Shown here: one piece after another, positions 22,401-30,939 of the stretch
How the letters are laid out: every line of letters begins with the position of its first letter
How positions within the stretch are numbered: position 1 is the first letter of the stretch
NCBI GenBank assembly: GCA_000648925.1
Contig: JFHF01000014.1
Location: forward strand, 1-64,000
DNA: 64,000 bases
Origin: Caballeronia jiangsuensis
GTDB taxonomy: Bacteria > Pseudomonadota > Gammaproteobacteria > Burkholderiales > Burkholderiaceae
Direction of reading: 5' to 3'
Translations under genes and position numbers: made by a program
The notes under the pieces: generated by a model
Database searches by the model: none
Told to the model about the DNA's origin: nothing
What the model saw: only the letters and a program-made list of their open reading frames with translations

Positions 22401-23234
22401 TTAGCGGAACTTATCCTTCCAGCCTCGCATCATTCGAAACGCTTCGAGACGGTCGGAAACCGGGGCGCCGAACTGTGACGAAAGTGTTGCGTGAATCGCC
22501 GGAACGTCCGAGCGCAAGAACGGATTTACCGCCTTTTCGTGGCCGATGGTCGTCGGCAAAGTCGGCTTGCCGGCGGCGCGCAGCGTCTGTGCGTCGTCGC
22601 TCCAGCGCAGGAGCGCGGCGTTGTCCGGCTCGCATGCGCGCGCGAACTTGATGTTCGACAGCGTGTATTCGTGCGCGCAGTGAACGTGCGTGTTCTCGGG
22701 CAACGCGGCGAGCGCGTCGAGCGAGGCGAGCATCTGCCGCGGCGTGCCTTCGAAGAGACGGCCGCAGCCGCTCGCGAACAGCGTGTCGCCGCAAAAGAGA
22801 TGCGGCGTGCCGTCCGGATCGCCTGCCTGAAAATAAGCGATGTGACCAGCCGTATGGCCCGGCACGTCGATCACGGAAAGTTCGAGCGCCGGATGCGCGA
22901 TGCTTACTGTATCGCCGCCCGTGACGCGCTGGGTCAGATGCTCGATACGCTCGCTGGCCGGGCCGTAGACGGGAATGCCACCCTCTGCCGATCGGCTATC
23001 GAGGAGCGCTTTCACGCCGCCGACGTGGTCCTGATGATGGTGCGTGAGTAAAATAGCGGTCAGTCGCCAACCGCGCCTGGCGAGATACGCCTCCACGGGC
23101 GCGGCGTCACCGGGGTCGACCACGACCGCATCGCGCGAGTCCGATACGAGCCAGATGTAGTTGTCCTCGAACGCCGGAACCGGCACGTATTCGAGTGCAT
23201 CCTGAGCAGATAGATTCTTGGCAAGCGAATTCAT
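22401..23234 (-). CDS. gloB: hydroxyacylglutathione hydrolase (glyoxalase II)
   Basis: GloB hydrolyses S-D-lactoylglutathione to lactate and glutathione in methylglyoxal detoxification. The metallo-beta-lactamase fold shows the binuclear zinc motif THHHQDH and further ligands in PGHTAGH, FCGDTLFASGCGR and HCAHEYT. The 277 residues include a 15-residue N-terminal extension before YVPVPAFEDNYIW. It is divergent from the methyltransferase gene with only 27 bp between starts, so their promoters must overlap each other or the genes. Confidence 0.95.
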   Translation of the reverse strand: MNSLAKNLSAQDALEYVPVPAFEDNYIWLVSDSRDAVVVDPGDAAPVEAYLARRGWRLTAILLTHHHQDHVGGVKALLDSRSAEGGIPVYGPASERIEHLTQRVTGGDTVSIAHPALELSVIDVPGHTAGHIAYFQAGDPDGTPHLFCGDTLFASGCGRLFEGTPRQMLASLDALAALPENTHVHCAHEYTLSNIKFARACEPDNAALLRWSDDAQTLRAAGKPTLPTTIGHEKAVNPFLRSDVPAIHATLSSQFGAPVSDRLEAFRMMRGWKDKFR

Positions 23235-23261
23235 GGCGATTTTCTATGCGGCAATTCGAAC

Positions 23262-24095
23262 ATGTCTGACCAACCGATTATAGACTGGCCCACCTGGACG
23301 AGCTCGGCGCCCGGACGCTACGTGCTCGAATGGGAGCAGGCGCAGCTCGATCACGTGGTGTCCGACATCTTCGGCTATCACGCGCTGCAGCTCGGCATGC
23401 CGCAGCTCGACGCGTTGCGTGAAAATCGCATGACCGGCCGCGCGCTGGTGCTCGACGCCGAAAGCGCATCGAGCGCGCCCTACACGCCGCCGCGCGCCAC
23501 GACGCCGGGCGTGAGCGCGCTGCCCGCCGCAAGCGCACCCGATGGCCGCAGCACCGTGTGGTGCGATCTGCTCGACCTGCCCTTCGAAGCGCAAAGCGTC
23601 GATCTGCTGGTGCTGCCCCACACGCTCGAATTCTCGCCGGATCCGCACCGGCTGTTGCGCGAAGCCGAACGCGTGCTCGTGCCTGAGGGCCAGTTGATCA
23701 TCCTCGGCTTCAATTCGCTCAGTCTGTGGGGAGCGCGGCAATCGCTCGGCAAGGTCGCGGGCCGGCCGTTCGTGCCGTCGGCGCACGAGATGATCGCGTT
23801 CACGCGCATCAAGGACTGGATCAAGCTGCTCGGATTCGATCTTGAACGCGGGCGCTTCGGCTGTTATCGTCCGCCGCTCGTAACTGACAAGTGGCTGCAA
23901 CGCTATGAATTCATGGAAGCTGCCGGCGATCGCTGGTGGCCCATCTTCGGCGCGGCGTACATGATTACGGCGGTGAAACGCGTGCGCGGCATGCGCGTCA
24001 TCGGTCCGCGCAAGCTGAAAAAAACCGCGCTCGCGCCCGGCCTCGCGCCGGTCGCGGCTCCGCACACGCGCAACGAGACTCGCAACGAGCATTGA
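23262..24095 (+). CDS. SAM-dependent class I methyltransferase
   Basis: This 277-residue protein has a methyltransferase type 11-like core. VLDAE resembles motif [22 protein letters not shown] fills the motif II/acidic region, and [20 protein letters not shown] is a standard motif III. The usual glycine-rich SAM loop is poorly kept, and an Ala/Thr-rich insert separates motif I from the rest. It is the conserved methyltransferase found beside gloB and rnhA in many beta- and gammaproteobacteria. The substrate is unknown to me. Its stop overlaps the rnhA start (TGATG). Confidence 0.85.
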   Translation: MSDQPIIDWPTWTSSAPGRYVLEWEQAQLDHVVSDIFGYHALQLGMPQLDALRENRMTGRALVLDAESASSAPYTPPRATTPGVSALPAASAPDGRSTVWCDLLDLPFEAQSVDLLVLPHTLEFSPDPHRLLREAERVLVPEGQLIILGFNSLSLWGARQSLGKVAGRPFVPSAHEMIAFTRIKDWIKLLGFDLERGRFGCYRPPLVTDKWLQRYEFMEAAGDRWWPIFGAAYMITAVKRVRGMRVIGPRKLKKTALAPGLAPVAAPHTRNETRNEH

Positions 24096-24556
24096 TGACT
24101 CAAGAACCCGCATCGAACAAGGTAATCGACATCTACACGGACGGCGCCTGCAAAGGCAATCCCGGGCCCGGCGGCTGGGGCGCCCTGCTTCGCTTCGGCA
24201 CACAGGAAAAGGAACTGTTCGGCGGAGAAGCCGCGACCACCAACAACCGCATGGAACTGATGGCCGTGATCTCCGCGCTCGAGGCGCTGAAGCGCCCGTG
24301 CCACGCGGTCATCCACACCGATTCGCAATATGTGCAGAAAGGCATCAGCGAATGGATCCACGGCTGGAAGAGAAAGAACTGGATGACCGCCGCGAAGACG
24401 CCCGTCAAGAACGCCGATCTCTGGAAGCGGCTCGACGGCCTCGTCGCTCAGCATGAAATCGAGTGGCGCTGGGTCAAGGGCCACGCCGGACATCCCGAGA
24501 ACGAACGCGCCGATGCGCTCGCCAATCGTGGCGTGACCTCGCTCGCGGACAGCTAA
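24095..24556 (+). CDS. rnhA: ribonuclease HI
   Basis: RNase HI degrades the RNA strand of RNA-DNA hybrids. The 153-residue protein has the full acidic active site: Asp in [15 protein letters not shown], Glu in [10 protein letters not shown], Asp in IHTDSQYV and Asp in ERADALA, with the His-loop [10 protein letters not shown] start it at the ATG at 24095, overlapping the methyltransferase stop. A longer frame upstream is an out-of-frame read-through of that gene. It sits beside dnaQ, a common proteobacterial pair. Confidence 0.96.
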   Translation: MTQEPASNKVIDIYTDGACKGNPGPGGWGALLRFGTQEKELFGGEAATTNNRMELMAVISALEALKRPCHAVIHTDSQYVQKGISEWIHGWKRKNWMTAAKTPVKNADLWKRLDGLVAQHEIEWRWVKGHAGHPENERADALANRGVTSLADS

Positions 24557-24574
24557 TCAAACTACACGTCATCT

Positions 24575-25312
24575 ATGCGCCAACTGATACTGGATACCGA
24601 AACCACCGGCCTGAACGCGAGGACGGGCGACCGGATCATCGAAATCGGCTGCGTCGAGCTGATCAACCGCCGGCTCACCGGCAACAATCTGCATCTCTAC
24701 GTGAACCCGGAGCGCGACAGCGATCCCGGCGCGCTCGCCGTGCACGGTCTCACGACCGAGTTCCTGAGCGACAAGCCGAAGTTCGCCGAGATCGCCGCAC
24801 AGTTGCGCGATTTCATCGCGGACGCCGAGCTGATCATCCATAACGCGCCCTTCGACGTCGGCTTTCTCGACACGGAGTTCGCGCTGCTCGGATTGCCGAA
24901 GGTCTCCGAAACATGCGCCGGTGTGATCGACTCGCTCGCGCAGGCCAAGCAGATGTTCCCCGGCAAGCGCAATTCGCTCGACGCGCTGTGCGACCGCTTC
25001 GGCATCAGCAACGCGCATCGCACGCTGCACGGCGCGCTGCTCGACTCGGAGTTGCTCGCGGAGGTCTATCTCGCGATGACGCGCGGCCAGGAAAGCCTCG
25101 TCATCGACATGCTCGGCGATCAGCCCGCGTCGGGCTCCGTGTCGACGTCGCGCATCGCGCTCGACGATCTCGATTTGCCGGTGATCGTCGCGAGCGTGGA
25201 AGAGCTTGCCGCGCATGAAGCCGTGCTGACCGATCTCGACAAGGCGCTCAAAGGCACGAGCGTATGGCGCACGGAACCCGCGCCGGCCGAAGGCGATGCC
25301 GTTCCCGCATAA
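24575..25312 (+). CDS. dnaQ: DNA polymerase III epsilon subunit (proofreading exonuclease)
   Basis: DnaQ is the 3'-5' proofreading exonuclease of the replicative polymerase. The 245-residue protein has ExoI LDTETTGL, ExoII HNAPFDVGFLD and ExoIII HRTLHGALLDSE of the DEDDh class. The C-terminal 60 residues, which bind the alpha subunit in the family, are divergent and Ala/Pro-rich at the end. It follows rnhA by 18 bp and is followed by tRNA-Val, the arrangement known from other proteobacteria. Confidence 0.96.
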   Translation: MRQLILDTETTGLNARTGDRIIEIGCVELINRRLTGNNLHLYVNPERDSDPGALAVHGLTTEFLSDKPKFAEIAAQLRDFIADAELIIHNAPFDVGFLDTEFALLGLPKVSETCAGVIDSLAQAKQMFPGKRNSLDALCDRFGISNAHRTLHGALLDSELLAEVYLAMTRGQESLVIDMLGDQPASGSVSTSRIALDDLDLPVIVASVEELAAHEAVLTDLDKALKGTSVWRTEPAPAEGDAVPA

Positions 25313-25339
25313 TTTTTTCGAATTTGGCTTAAGAGGGTC

Positions 25340-25368
25340 TTTACGAAACGCGAAACGCCTGACATAAT
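25340..25368 (+). promoter_or_regulatory. tRNA-Val promoter
   Basis: TTTACG (25340-25345) and CATAAT (25363-25368) are separated by exactly 17 bp, and the tRNA begins 14 nt after the -10. The bases from the -10 onward, ACATAATCTCGTTTCTCT, recur exactly at the tRNA-Gly/Cys promoter near 35.9 kb. Confidence 0.65.
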
Positions 25369-25381
25369 CTCGTTTCTCTTC

Positions 25382-25456
25382 GGGTGGTTAGCTCAGCGGT
25401 AGAGCACTGCCTTCACACGGCAGGGGTCACTGGTTCGATCCCAGTACTACCCACCA
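25382..25456 (+). tRNA. tRNA-Val (CAC)
   Basis: A 75-nt cloverleaf: acceptor GGGTGGT pairs with ACTACCC, the anticodon stem CTGCC/GGCAG holds loop TTCACAC giving anticodon CAC (codon GUG), the T arm contains GGTTCGATCC, and the 3' ACCA is encoded. It is downstream of dnaQ with its own promoter and terminator. Confidence 0.96.
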
Positions 25457-25495
25457 GGATTCTGGTGTTGGTAAAGACAAGCACCGAAGAACAAA

Positions 25496-25526
25496 AGGCC
25501 CAAGTCTCACGACTTGGGCCTTTTTC
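25496..25526 (+). terminator. intrinsic terminator after tRNA-Val
   Basis: A perfect 11-bp stem (AGGCCCAAGTC with GACTTGGGCCT), loop TCAC, then TTTTCATTTT on the plus strand. It lies 40 nt after the tRNA. It also borders the convergent gene at 25548 and, being flanked by an A run on its 5' side, could act in both directions. Confidence 0.88.
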
Positions 25527-25547
25527 ATTTTCCGTCGCTTAATCTGG

Positions 25548-26021
25548 TTACGACGCCCATACTCCCCGGGCCATCCCGCTCGCGGCGATTACCATCACCA
25601 TCACGAGCCCGGCTTCGAGATCGCTCATCCACGCAAAACGCCGCGCGCGTGTCAGATCGATCGCCCCGCCCTGCGCGAGCGCGATGCGCCAGCGAATCAG
25701 CGCGAGCATCGGTGAGACTTCGATCAGCAGAATCGCGACGAGCACCGTCATCTTCAAATGGAAAAGCGGCTCGTGCAGATAATACGCGGCTCCTTTCTCG
25801 AATCCGCCGAACGCGCGCGTCACGCCCGTCACGATCAGCACGATCGCGGTGACGCCCCACACCGAATCCGAGCGGAACACGTCGCGCAACCGCAGTTCGT
25901 TCGCCTGAATGGACTGTGTGGCATCGAGATGCCGCAACGCGCGGGCGCGCGCGAGCACCGAGCCGAGCGCGAAACCGAAAGCAAGAAGATGAAGCGCGGC
26001 CAGCGACCAACGTATCAGCAT
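25548..26021 (-). CDS. DUF2214-like four-span membrane protein
   Basis: This small inner-membrane protein has 157 residues with four hydrophobic segments, near residues 5-25, 55-72, 85-105 and 135-155. It opens LIRWSLAALHLLAFGFALGS and carries His residues within or near spans (AALHLLAF; LHEPLFHLKM). The pattern fits the DUF2214 family of unknown function, distantly like CopD-type membrane proteins. A role with haem or metal is only a guess from the His residues. It stands alone. Confidence 0.75.
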   Translation of the reverse strand: MLIRWSLAALHLLAFGFALGSVLARARALRHLDATQSIQANELRLRDVFRSDSVWGVTAIVLIVTGVTRAFGGFEKGAAYYLHEPLFHLKMTVLVAILLIEVSPMLALIRWRIALAQGGAIDLTRARRFAWMSDLEAGLVMVMVIAASGMARGVWAS

Positions 26022-26076
26022 CCTTTCCTCCCTGAAGAGACAGGAACGACGTGCACGGCTTGCGAAGGCGAACGGC

Positions 26077-26907
26077 TCAGATCTGACGCAGCGTCACATC
26101 GAGCGCGCGCGCCGCGTTGCGGTCGCCCTCGCTGGCGAGCGGCGCGCGGAACACAGTGGTGCGATTATGTCCGGCCGCGGCGGGCGAGTCCCACAACAAT
26201 TCGACCTTCGGCGGCCGCGCGAACACGCCCCGCCGCACTTCGCCGCTTGCGCGAATCGACGGGCCGGCGGGTTCCGTTGCCGGCGTGAGGATCGTCGTCG
26301 ACGGAGATACATCCGGCGACGGCGCCGGCCATTTCACCGACAGCTCACGCGCATCGTACTGGCCGAGCTTGCGGCTCTCTGCCCAGACGACCGCGGTCCG
26401 CGTGACAGGATCGAGCGAGATCGCATAGCGGCCGATCGCGAAGCGCCGCGCGGCGGCGTTGGTGCGCCACAGCGCACGCGGCCGACAGATCCACATGACG
26501 ACCGCATAGAGCGCCGGACCGACGACGAGCCAGCCGTTGGTCTCGGCGAGCGCTTGCGTAAAGCGCCGCCATCCGGAACTCCAGATGAACGCGCCGACGG
26601 AAAACATCGCAAAGCCGAATGCCAGGAGCGCGATGAAGCGCAGCGCTTGCCGCAACCACTGCGGCAGCGGATGCAGCGGGCGCTCCATGCGCGCCTTCGC
26701 GCCCGGCAGCACGATCAGGAGAAAAATCAGGACGAGGTTCACACACGCCCACGGCGACGACGTCATCGCGCGCAGCGAGGACAAGTAGCCCATCTGCGAC
26801 ATCGAGAACGCCCAACGCGCCGCGAGCACCAGTCCGATCGCACGCAATGCGAACACGGTGCCGGCGCCCGGAAGCGGGCTCGCGCTGATTTGCTTGGGTC
26901 TCGCCAA
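26077..26907 (-). CDS. hypothetical inner-membrane protein
   Basis: I do not recognise this family. With a TTG start at 26907 (first residues MARPKQISAS; AGGAG eight bases upstream) it has 276 residues. Four hydrophobic segments lie between about 20 and 155, then a soluble C-terminal domain of about 120 residues that contains a Pro/Ser/Thr-rich linker and ends DVTLRQI. A TATAAT-like element lies about 60 bp upstream on the same strand. An ATG ten codons before the TTG (26937), or the ORF's first ATG, are alternative starts. It neighbours the DUF2214-like gene on the same strand, 55 bp away, so they may form an operon. Confidence 0.6.
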   Translation of the reverse strand: MARPKQISASPLPGAGTVFALRAIGLVLAARWAFSMSQMGYLSSLRAMTSSPWACVNLVLIFLLIVLPGAKARMERPLHPLPQWLRQALRFIALLAFGFAMFSVGAFIWSSGWRRFTQALAETNGWLVVGPALYAVVMWICRPRALWRTNAAARRFAIGRYAISLDPVTRTAVVWAESRKLGQYDARELSVKWPAPSPDVSPSTTILTPATEPAGPSIRASGEVRRGVFARPPKVELLWDSPAAAGHNRTTVFRAPLASEGDRNAARALDVTLRQI

Positions 26908-27053
26908 AAGAAACACTCCTGTCCACAAACATTGCATGCCGCTCCGCGCATCGCGAAGCCCGGTCATTATAGGGAGATTACGGATGTCGTCAGAGGTTTG
27001 ACAACCGTAGCGCGGTCTGGCGCGCGAAAGGCAGACCCAAGTGTGCTATTACG

Positions 27054-27091
27054 ACAACGCCCCGCGTGCCTTGAGGCACGCGGGGCGTTGT
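27054..27091 (-). terminator. long hairpin terminator after the GT4 gene
   Basis: A perfect 17-bp stem, ACAACGCCCCGCGTGCC with its complement, and a TTGA/TCAA loop. The better T run (GTTGTTTT) is on the plus-strand side. On the minus strand, which the genes on both sides use, the tail is only GTTGTCGTAAT. It still lies where a terminator for the glycosyltransferase at 27128 is expected. Confidence 0.65.
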
Positions 27092-27127
27092 TTTACAGCC
27101 GATGCCGCGCGACGCGGCAAGACTTAC

Positions 27128-28192
27128 TTAGCTTGCGTTGACTTCGCGCAGAACGGTGCGGCGCTTCTGGCGCAGCAATTCTTCGTACACGTTGACGTAA
27201 TTCTGCGCCATCACCTTCGACGAGAATCGCGATTCGAACGCGCCGCGAACCTTCTCGCGCGACAGCGTGTCGAGTCGCTTGACGGCAGCGATCGCCGAGA
27301 GTTCGTCTTCCACGACGAAGCCCGACACGCCGTTTTCGATCACTTCCGGCACCGAGCCGCGGTTGAACGCGATCACCGGCGTGCCGCAGGCCATCGCTTC
27401 GATCATCACGAGGCCGAAGGGCTCCGGCCAGTCGATCGGGAACAGCAGCGCGTGCGCGTTGCCGAGGAACTCGGTCTTTTCGGCTTCGCTGATTTCACCG
27501 ATGTATTCGACGTGCGGCAGCGCGAAGAGCGGCTTGATCTCTTCTTCGTAGTACGCGCGGTCGGCCTTGTCGAGCTTCGCCGCGATCTTGATCTTCATGC
27601 CTGCGGCCTGCGCGATGCGGATCGCGCGGTCGACGCGCTTTTCCGGCGAGATGCGGCCGAGGAACGCGAGGTAACCGGGCTTCACGTTCGGGATCGGCTT
27701 CAGCAGGTTTTCCGGAAGACCGTGGTACACCGTCGAAAGCCAGTGCGCCTGCGGCAGCGGCTGACGCTGGTTGTCCGAGATCGAGATGACCGGCACGTCG
27801 TTGAACGTGTTGAAGATCGGCTGGAGTTCGGGCAGGTCGAGACGGCCATGCATCGTCGTCAGGAACGGCACCGGCTGGCGCGCGAACAGCGAGAACGGGT
27901 AGTAGTCGATGTGGAAGTGCAGCACGTCGAACTCGTCCGCGCGGCGGCGAACTTCTTCCAGCAGAAGCATGTGCGGCGCCATCGTGTCGCGGATGGTCGG
28001 GTCGAGGCGCAGTGCCTGCGGCCAGAATGCTTCGAGCTTGGCGGACGTCTGCGAATCACCGCTCGCGAAGAGCGTGACATCGTGTCCAGCATCCACGAGT
28101 GCCTCGGTCAGATAAGACACCACGCGTTCCGTGCCGCCATACAGCTTCGGCGGAACAGCCTCGTGGAGGGGCGCGATTTGAGCGATTCGCAT
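27128..28192 (-). CDS. family 4 glycosyltransferase
   Basis: This 354-residue GT-B enzyme transfers sugar from a nucleotide-sugar donor with retention. The N-terminal acceptor domain has the loop YGGTERVVSYL, and the C-terminal donor domain has GRISPEKRVDRAI and the E-x7-E motif EPFGLVMIEA followed by CGTPVIAF. Acceptor and donor are not predictable. There is no signal peptide, so it is cytosolic. It is divergent from the ABC exporter across an 809-bp gap. A link to a surface or storage glycan, or to the nearby trehalose genes, is possible but unproven. Confidence 0.9.
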   Translation of the reverse strand: MRIAQIAPLHEAVPPKLYGGTERVVSYLTEALVDAGHDVTLFASGDSQTSAKLEAFWPQALRLDPTIRDTMAPHMLLLEEVRRRADEFDVLHFHIDYYPFSLFARQPVPFLTTMHGRLDLPELQPIFNTFNDVPVISISDNQRQPLPQAHWLSTVYHGLPENLLKPIPNVKPGYLAFLGRISPEKRVDRAIRIAQAAGMKIKIAAKLDKADRAYYEEEIKPLFALPHVEYIGEISEAEKTEFLGNAHALLFPIDWPEPFGLVMIEAMACGTPVIAFNRGSVPEVIENGVSGFVVEDELSAIAAVKRLDTLSREKVRGAFESRFSSKVMAQNYVNVYEELLRQKRRTVLREVNAS

Positions 28193-29001
28193 GTCGTGAA
28201 ACTCCTAATGAAAGATCAGGCAAGTACTACAGTCATGTTGACGTTGGAGAGCGAATCGCTCGGCTCGGGCGAAGCTTCCCGCGGCGCGGTGGCCGCGGCG
28301 CTATGGCTGATGCTCGAGTGAAAAAGCGGGGTCGCTGATCACCGGTTTGTCGCGCTGGCGTTCGGACCAAGCAAGTGCGGTTCCATATCTCGAAAATCGC
28401 CGCGCGCCAGCAATTAACGCGCGTCTGCTTCGGCGGTTGACGGGAACTTGCAAAAACCTGTCGGAAACCTAAGGGCAAACCCGGATCGGATTATGGAGCT
28501 TTTTACAGAGTCACGACGGCAGTCATTTCAACTTATTTACCTTGTTACACGGGGGATACATTTTGCAAACCCCTGTTTATTAAGGTTGTTCTACATTGGA
28601 GCACGGGCTTGTCGCGGCTTGCGCCCGTCGCCGCGGCAAACAATGGTGTCTGTTCGATTGCGCCTGCCAAGCCTGAAGGCTGGCGCGTCGCGTGCTCTTC
28701 GAGATGTCTGCCTGCCCGGCGAGCGTTTCATCGCAAAAAGCTGCGCAATATGCTTACAATGCGCGCCCATGCCGTCAGCCGTGCGCCCGGCAGGCCTGAA
28801 GGCCGGGCCGCAGCCCAATTTTCGCCACGGGCGACGTTCGGATGGCCACATAGCCCGAACGTCATATGCCCGAGAACGCGTTGCCCGCCGCGATACTGGC
28901 TACAATTCGTGATGGAGACGGCGCAGCGTCGCCTCGCTTGACGTCAGTCGCGCCGGATCGGGCGACGCATCGCATGCCGGTTGCCGCAGTCGACACCGCG
29001 C
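28193..29001. other. 809-bp non-coding gap between divergent genes
   Basis: No gene is supported here. Reading frames in it have no family resemblance. The part from about 28490 to 28600 is strikingly AT-rich for this genome and probably holds the promoters of one or both neighbours. -10-like TACAAT elements lie on the plus strand at 28755-28760 and 28901-28906 but lack good -35 partners. An imperfect repeat containing GCCTGAAGGC occurs at 28671-28680 and 28794-28803. A small RNA cannot be ruled out. Confidence 0.5.
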
Positions 29002-30882
29002 ATGGCACTGCCCGAAGGCGCAACATACGCTCAACCGCTCTACGACCAAAAAAGACCATTGGACCAACTCACCGTCTCCCAGCGTAACGCGCACAACGCG
29101 AAGCTCTCGAGCTACGCGCATCGGCCGCTCGCGTTTCTGCTCCGCTACATTCGCCGGCATCCCGTCGCGCATGCCATCGTGCTCTTCAGCGTATTCGCCG
29201 CCGTCGGCTGCGCCCTCGCCTCCCAGTACGCGATCAAGCATCTGATCGATGTCCTCGGGCAAGGCCGCGGGCATCCCGGGCCGCTCTGGGGCGCGTTCAT
29301 GATCCTCGTCGGACTGATCGCCGCCGACAACCTGCTCTGGCGGGTCGGCGGCTGGGTCGGCGCTCACGTATTCGTGATCGTCACCGGCGACTTGCGCAAG
29401 GATCTGTTCTCGTACCTGTCCGGCCACTCGCCGACGTACTTCTCCGAGAAGCAGCCCGGCATGCTCGCGAGCCGGATCACGGCCACGTCGAACGCGATCT
29501 ACACCTCCGAAAACGTGATGGCGTGGAACGTCCTGCCGCCGTGCATCGCGGTGCTGGGCGCGATCGTGATGATCGTCTCCGTCAATCCGCTGATGGCCGC
29601 CGGCCTGATGTCGGCGTCGGTGATTCTCGCGCTGATCCTCTACCGCCTGGCGAAGCGCGGCTCGGCACGGCATCACAGCTTTGCGTCGAAGGCGGCGTCG
29701 GTCGATGGCGAGCTCGTCGACGTGATCGGCAACATGGCGCTCGTGCGCGCCTTCGGCATGACGTTCCGCGAGCAAAAGCGCTTCGGCTCGACGGTGAAGG
29801 CCGAAATGGTCGCGCGTCAGCAGAGTCTTCTATACCTCGAAAAACTGCGCCTGTTCCACGCGGTCGTCACGGCGATCCTCTCCGCCGGCCTGCTCGGCTG
29901 GGCGCTGTGGCTGTGGTCGCAAGGGCGCGCCACTTCGGGCGATATCGTGCTCGTCAGCTCGCTCGGCTTCACGATTCTGCACGGCACGCGCGATCTGGCG
30001 GTCGCGCTCGTCGATGTCACCCAGCACGTCGCGCGTCTCGCCGAAGCCGTCCAGACGTTGCTCGAACCGCACGGCATGCCGGATCGCTCGGACGCGACCG
30101 AACTCGTGCCGCAAGGCGGCCGCGTCGATTTCGACAACGTCACGTTCGCGTATCCGCGCCGCCGTCCGATTCTCGACAATTTCCATCTGCATATCGAGCC
30201 GGGACAGCGCGTCGGTCTGATTGGCAAATCGGGCGCGGGCAAGTCGACCGTGCTCGCGCTGCTGCAGCGCTTTTACGAGACTCAGAAAGGCAGCATCAAG
30301 ATCGACGGTCAGGATATCGGCGCGATCACGCAGGACAGCCTGCGCCACGCGATCGCGCTCGTGCCGCAGGATATTTCGCTGTTCCATCGCACCGTGTTCG
30401 AGAACATCGCTTACGGGCGTCCGGAAGCGAGCCGCGAGGAAGTGCTCGCCGCCGCGCGCGAGGCGCGCTGCACGGACTTCATCGAAGCGATGCCGGAAGG
30501 TTTCGACACGATCGTCGGCGACCGGGGCGTGAAATTGTCGGGCGGCCAGCGCCAGCGTATCGCGATCGCTCGCGCGATCCTGAAGAACGCGCCCATTCTG
30601 CTGCTCGACGAAGCGACCTCCGCACTCGACAGCGCATCCGAAGAAGCGATTCAGCAGGCGCTCGATCGTCTGATGGTCGGCCGCACGGTGATCGCGATCG
30701 CGCACCGTCTGTCGACGCTGCAAAACTTCGATCGCATCATCGTGATGAGCGCGGGCAAGGTCATCGACGACGGCTCGCCGCAGGAGTTGCGCGATCGTCC
30801 GGGGCTGTATCGCGAGTTGCTCGCGAAGCAGCACGGCAAGCTGCCGTCGATCGTCGCGACGCCGCACAAGCAGCCCGCCTGA
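29002..30882 (+). CDS. MsbA-like ABC exporter (fused membrane and ATPase domains)
   Basis: This is a half-transporter of 626 residues that would work as a homodimer. A polar N-terminus of about 45 residues precedes six membrane spans (about 50-320). The nucleotide-binding domain has Walker A GKSGAGKST, signature LSGGQRQR, Walker B ILLLDEATSALDS and H-loop IAIAHRLS. It resembles lipid or drug exporters, but the cargo is unknown. I use the ATG at 29002 (MALPEGATY) instead of the TTG seven codons earlier, without strong ribosome-site support for either. Confidence 0.9.
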   Translation: MALPEGATYAQPLYDQKRPLDQLTVSQRNAHNAKLSSYAHRPLAFLLRYIRRHPVAHAIVLFSVFAAVGCALASQYAIKHLIDVLGQGRGHPGPLWGAFMILVGLIAADNLLWRVGGWVGAHVFVIVTGDLRKDLFSYLSGHSPTYFSEKQPGMLASRITATSNAIYTSENVMAWNVLPPCIAVLGAIVMIVSVNPLMAAGLMSASVILALILYRLAKRGSARHHSFASKAASVDGELVDVIGNMALVRAFGMTFREQKRFGSTVKAEMVARQQSLLYLEKLRLFHAVVTAILSAGLLGWALWLWSQGRATSGDIVLVSSLGFTILHGTRDLAVALVDVTQHVARLAEAVQTLLEPHGMPDRSDATELVPQGGRVDFDNVTFAYPRRRPILDNFHLHIEPGQRVGLIGKSGAGKSTVLALLQRFYETQKGSIKIDGQDIGAITQDSLRHAIALVPQDISLFHRTVFENIAYGRPEASREEVLAAAREARCTDFIEAMPEGFDTIVGDRGVKLSGGQRQRIAIARAILKNAPILLLDEATSALDSASEEAIQQALDRLMVGRTVIAIAHRLSTLQNFDRIIVMSAGKVIDDGSPQELRDRPGLYRELLAKQHGKLPSIVATPHKQPA

Positions 30883-30899
30883 ACGCAACGTCCGTCGAG

Positions 30900-30936
30900 A
30901 AAAGCCGTGTTTTCCTGAGGAAACACGGCTTTTTTG
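30900..30936. terminator. bidirectional terminator between the ABC exporter and otsA
   Basis: AAAGCCGTGTTTTCC and GGAAACACGGCTTT pair around TGA with one bulged T. The stem is flanked by a T run on the plus side (TTTTTT) and by AAAA before it, so it can stop transcripts from both convergent genes. Confidence 0.85.
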
Positions 30937-30939
30937 CGT

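Noticed and set aside
23936-24556. RNase HI fused to an upstream segment
   Set aside because: The extra residues are the methyltransferase gene read in another frame. The ATG at 24095 gives the normal 153 residues.
27054-27091. Plus-strand gene ended by the 17-bp-stem terminator
   Set aside because: The better T run faces the plus strand, but no plus-strand gene lies upstream of it. It is taken as the end of the minus-strand glycosyltransferase unit.
28448-28912. A 154-codon frame in the large gap
   Set aside because: It has no recognisable motif, uneven composition, no ribosome-binding site, and overlaps other equally long frames on both strands.
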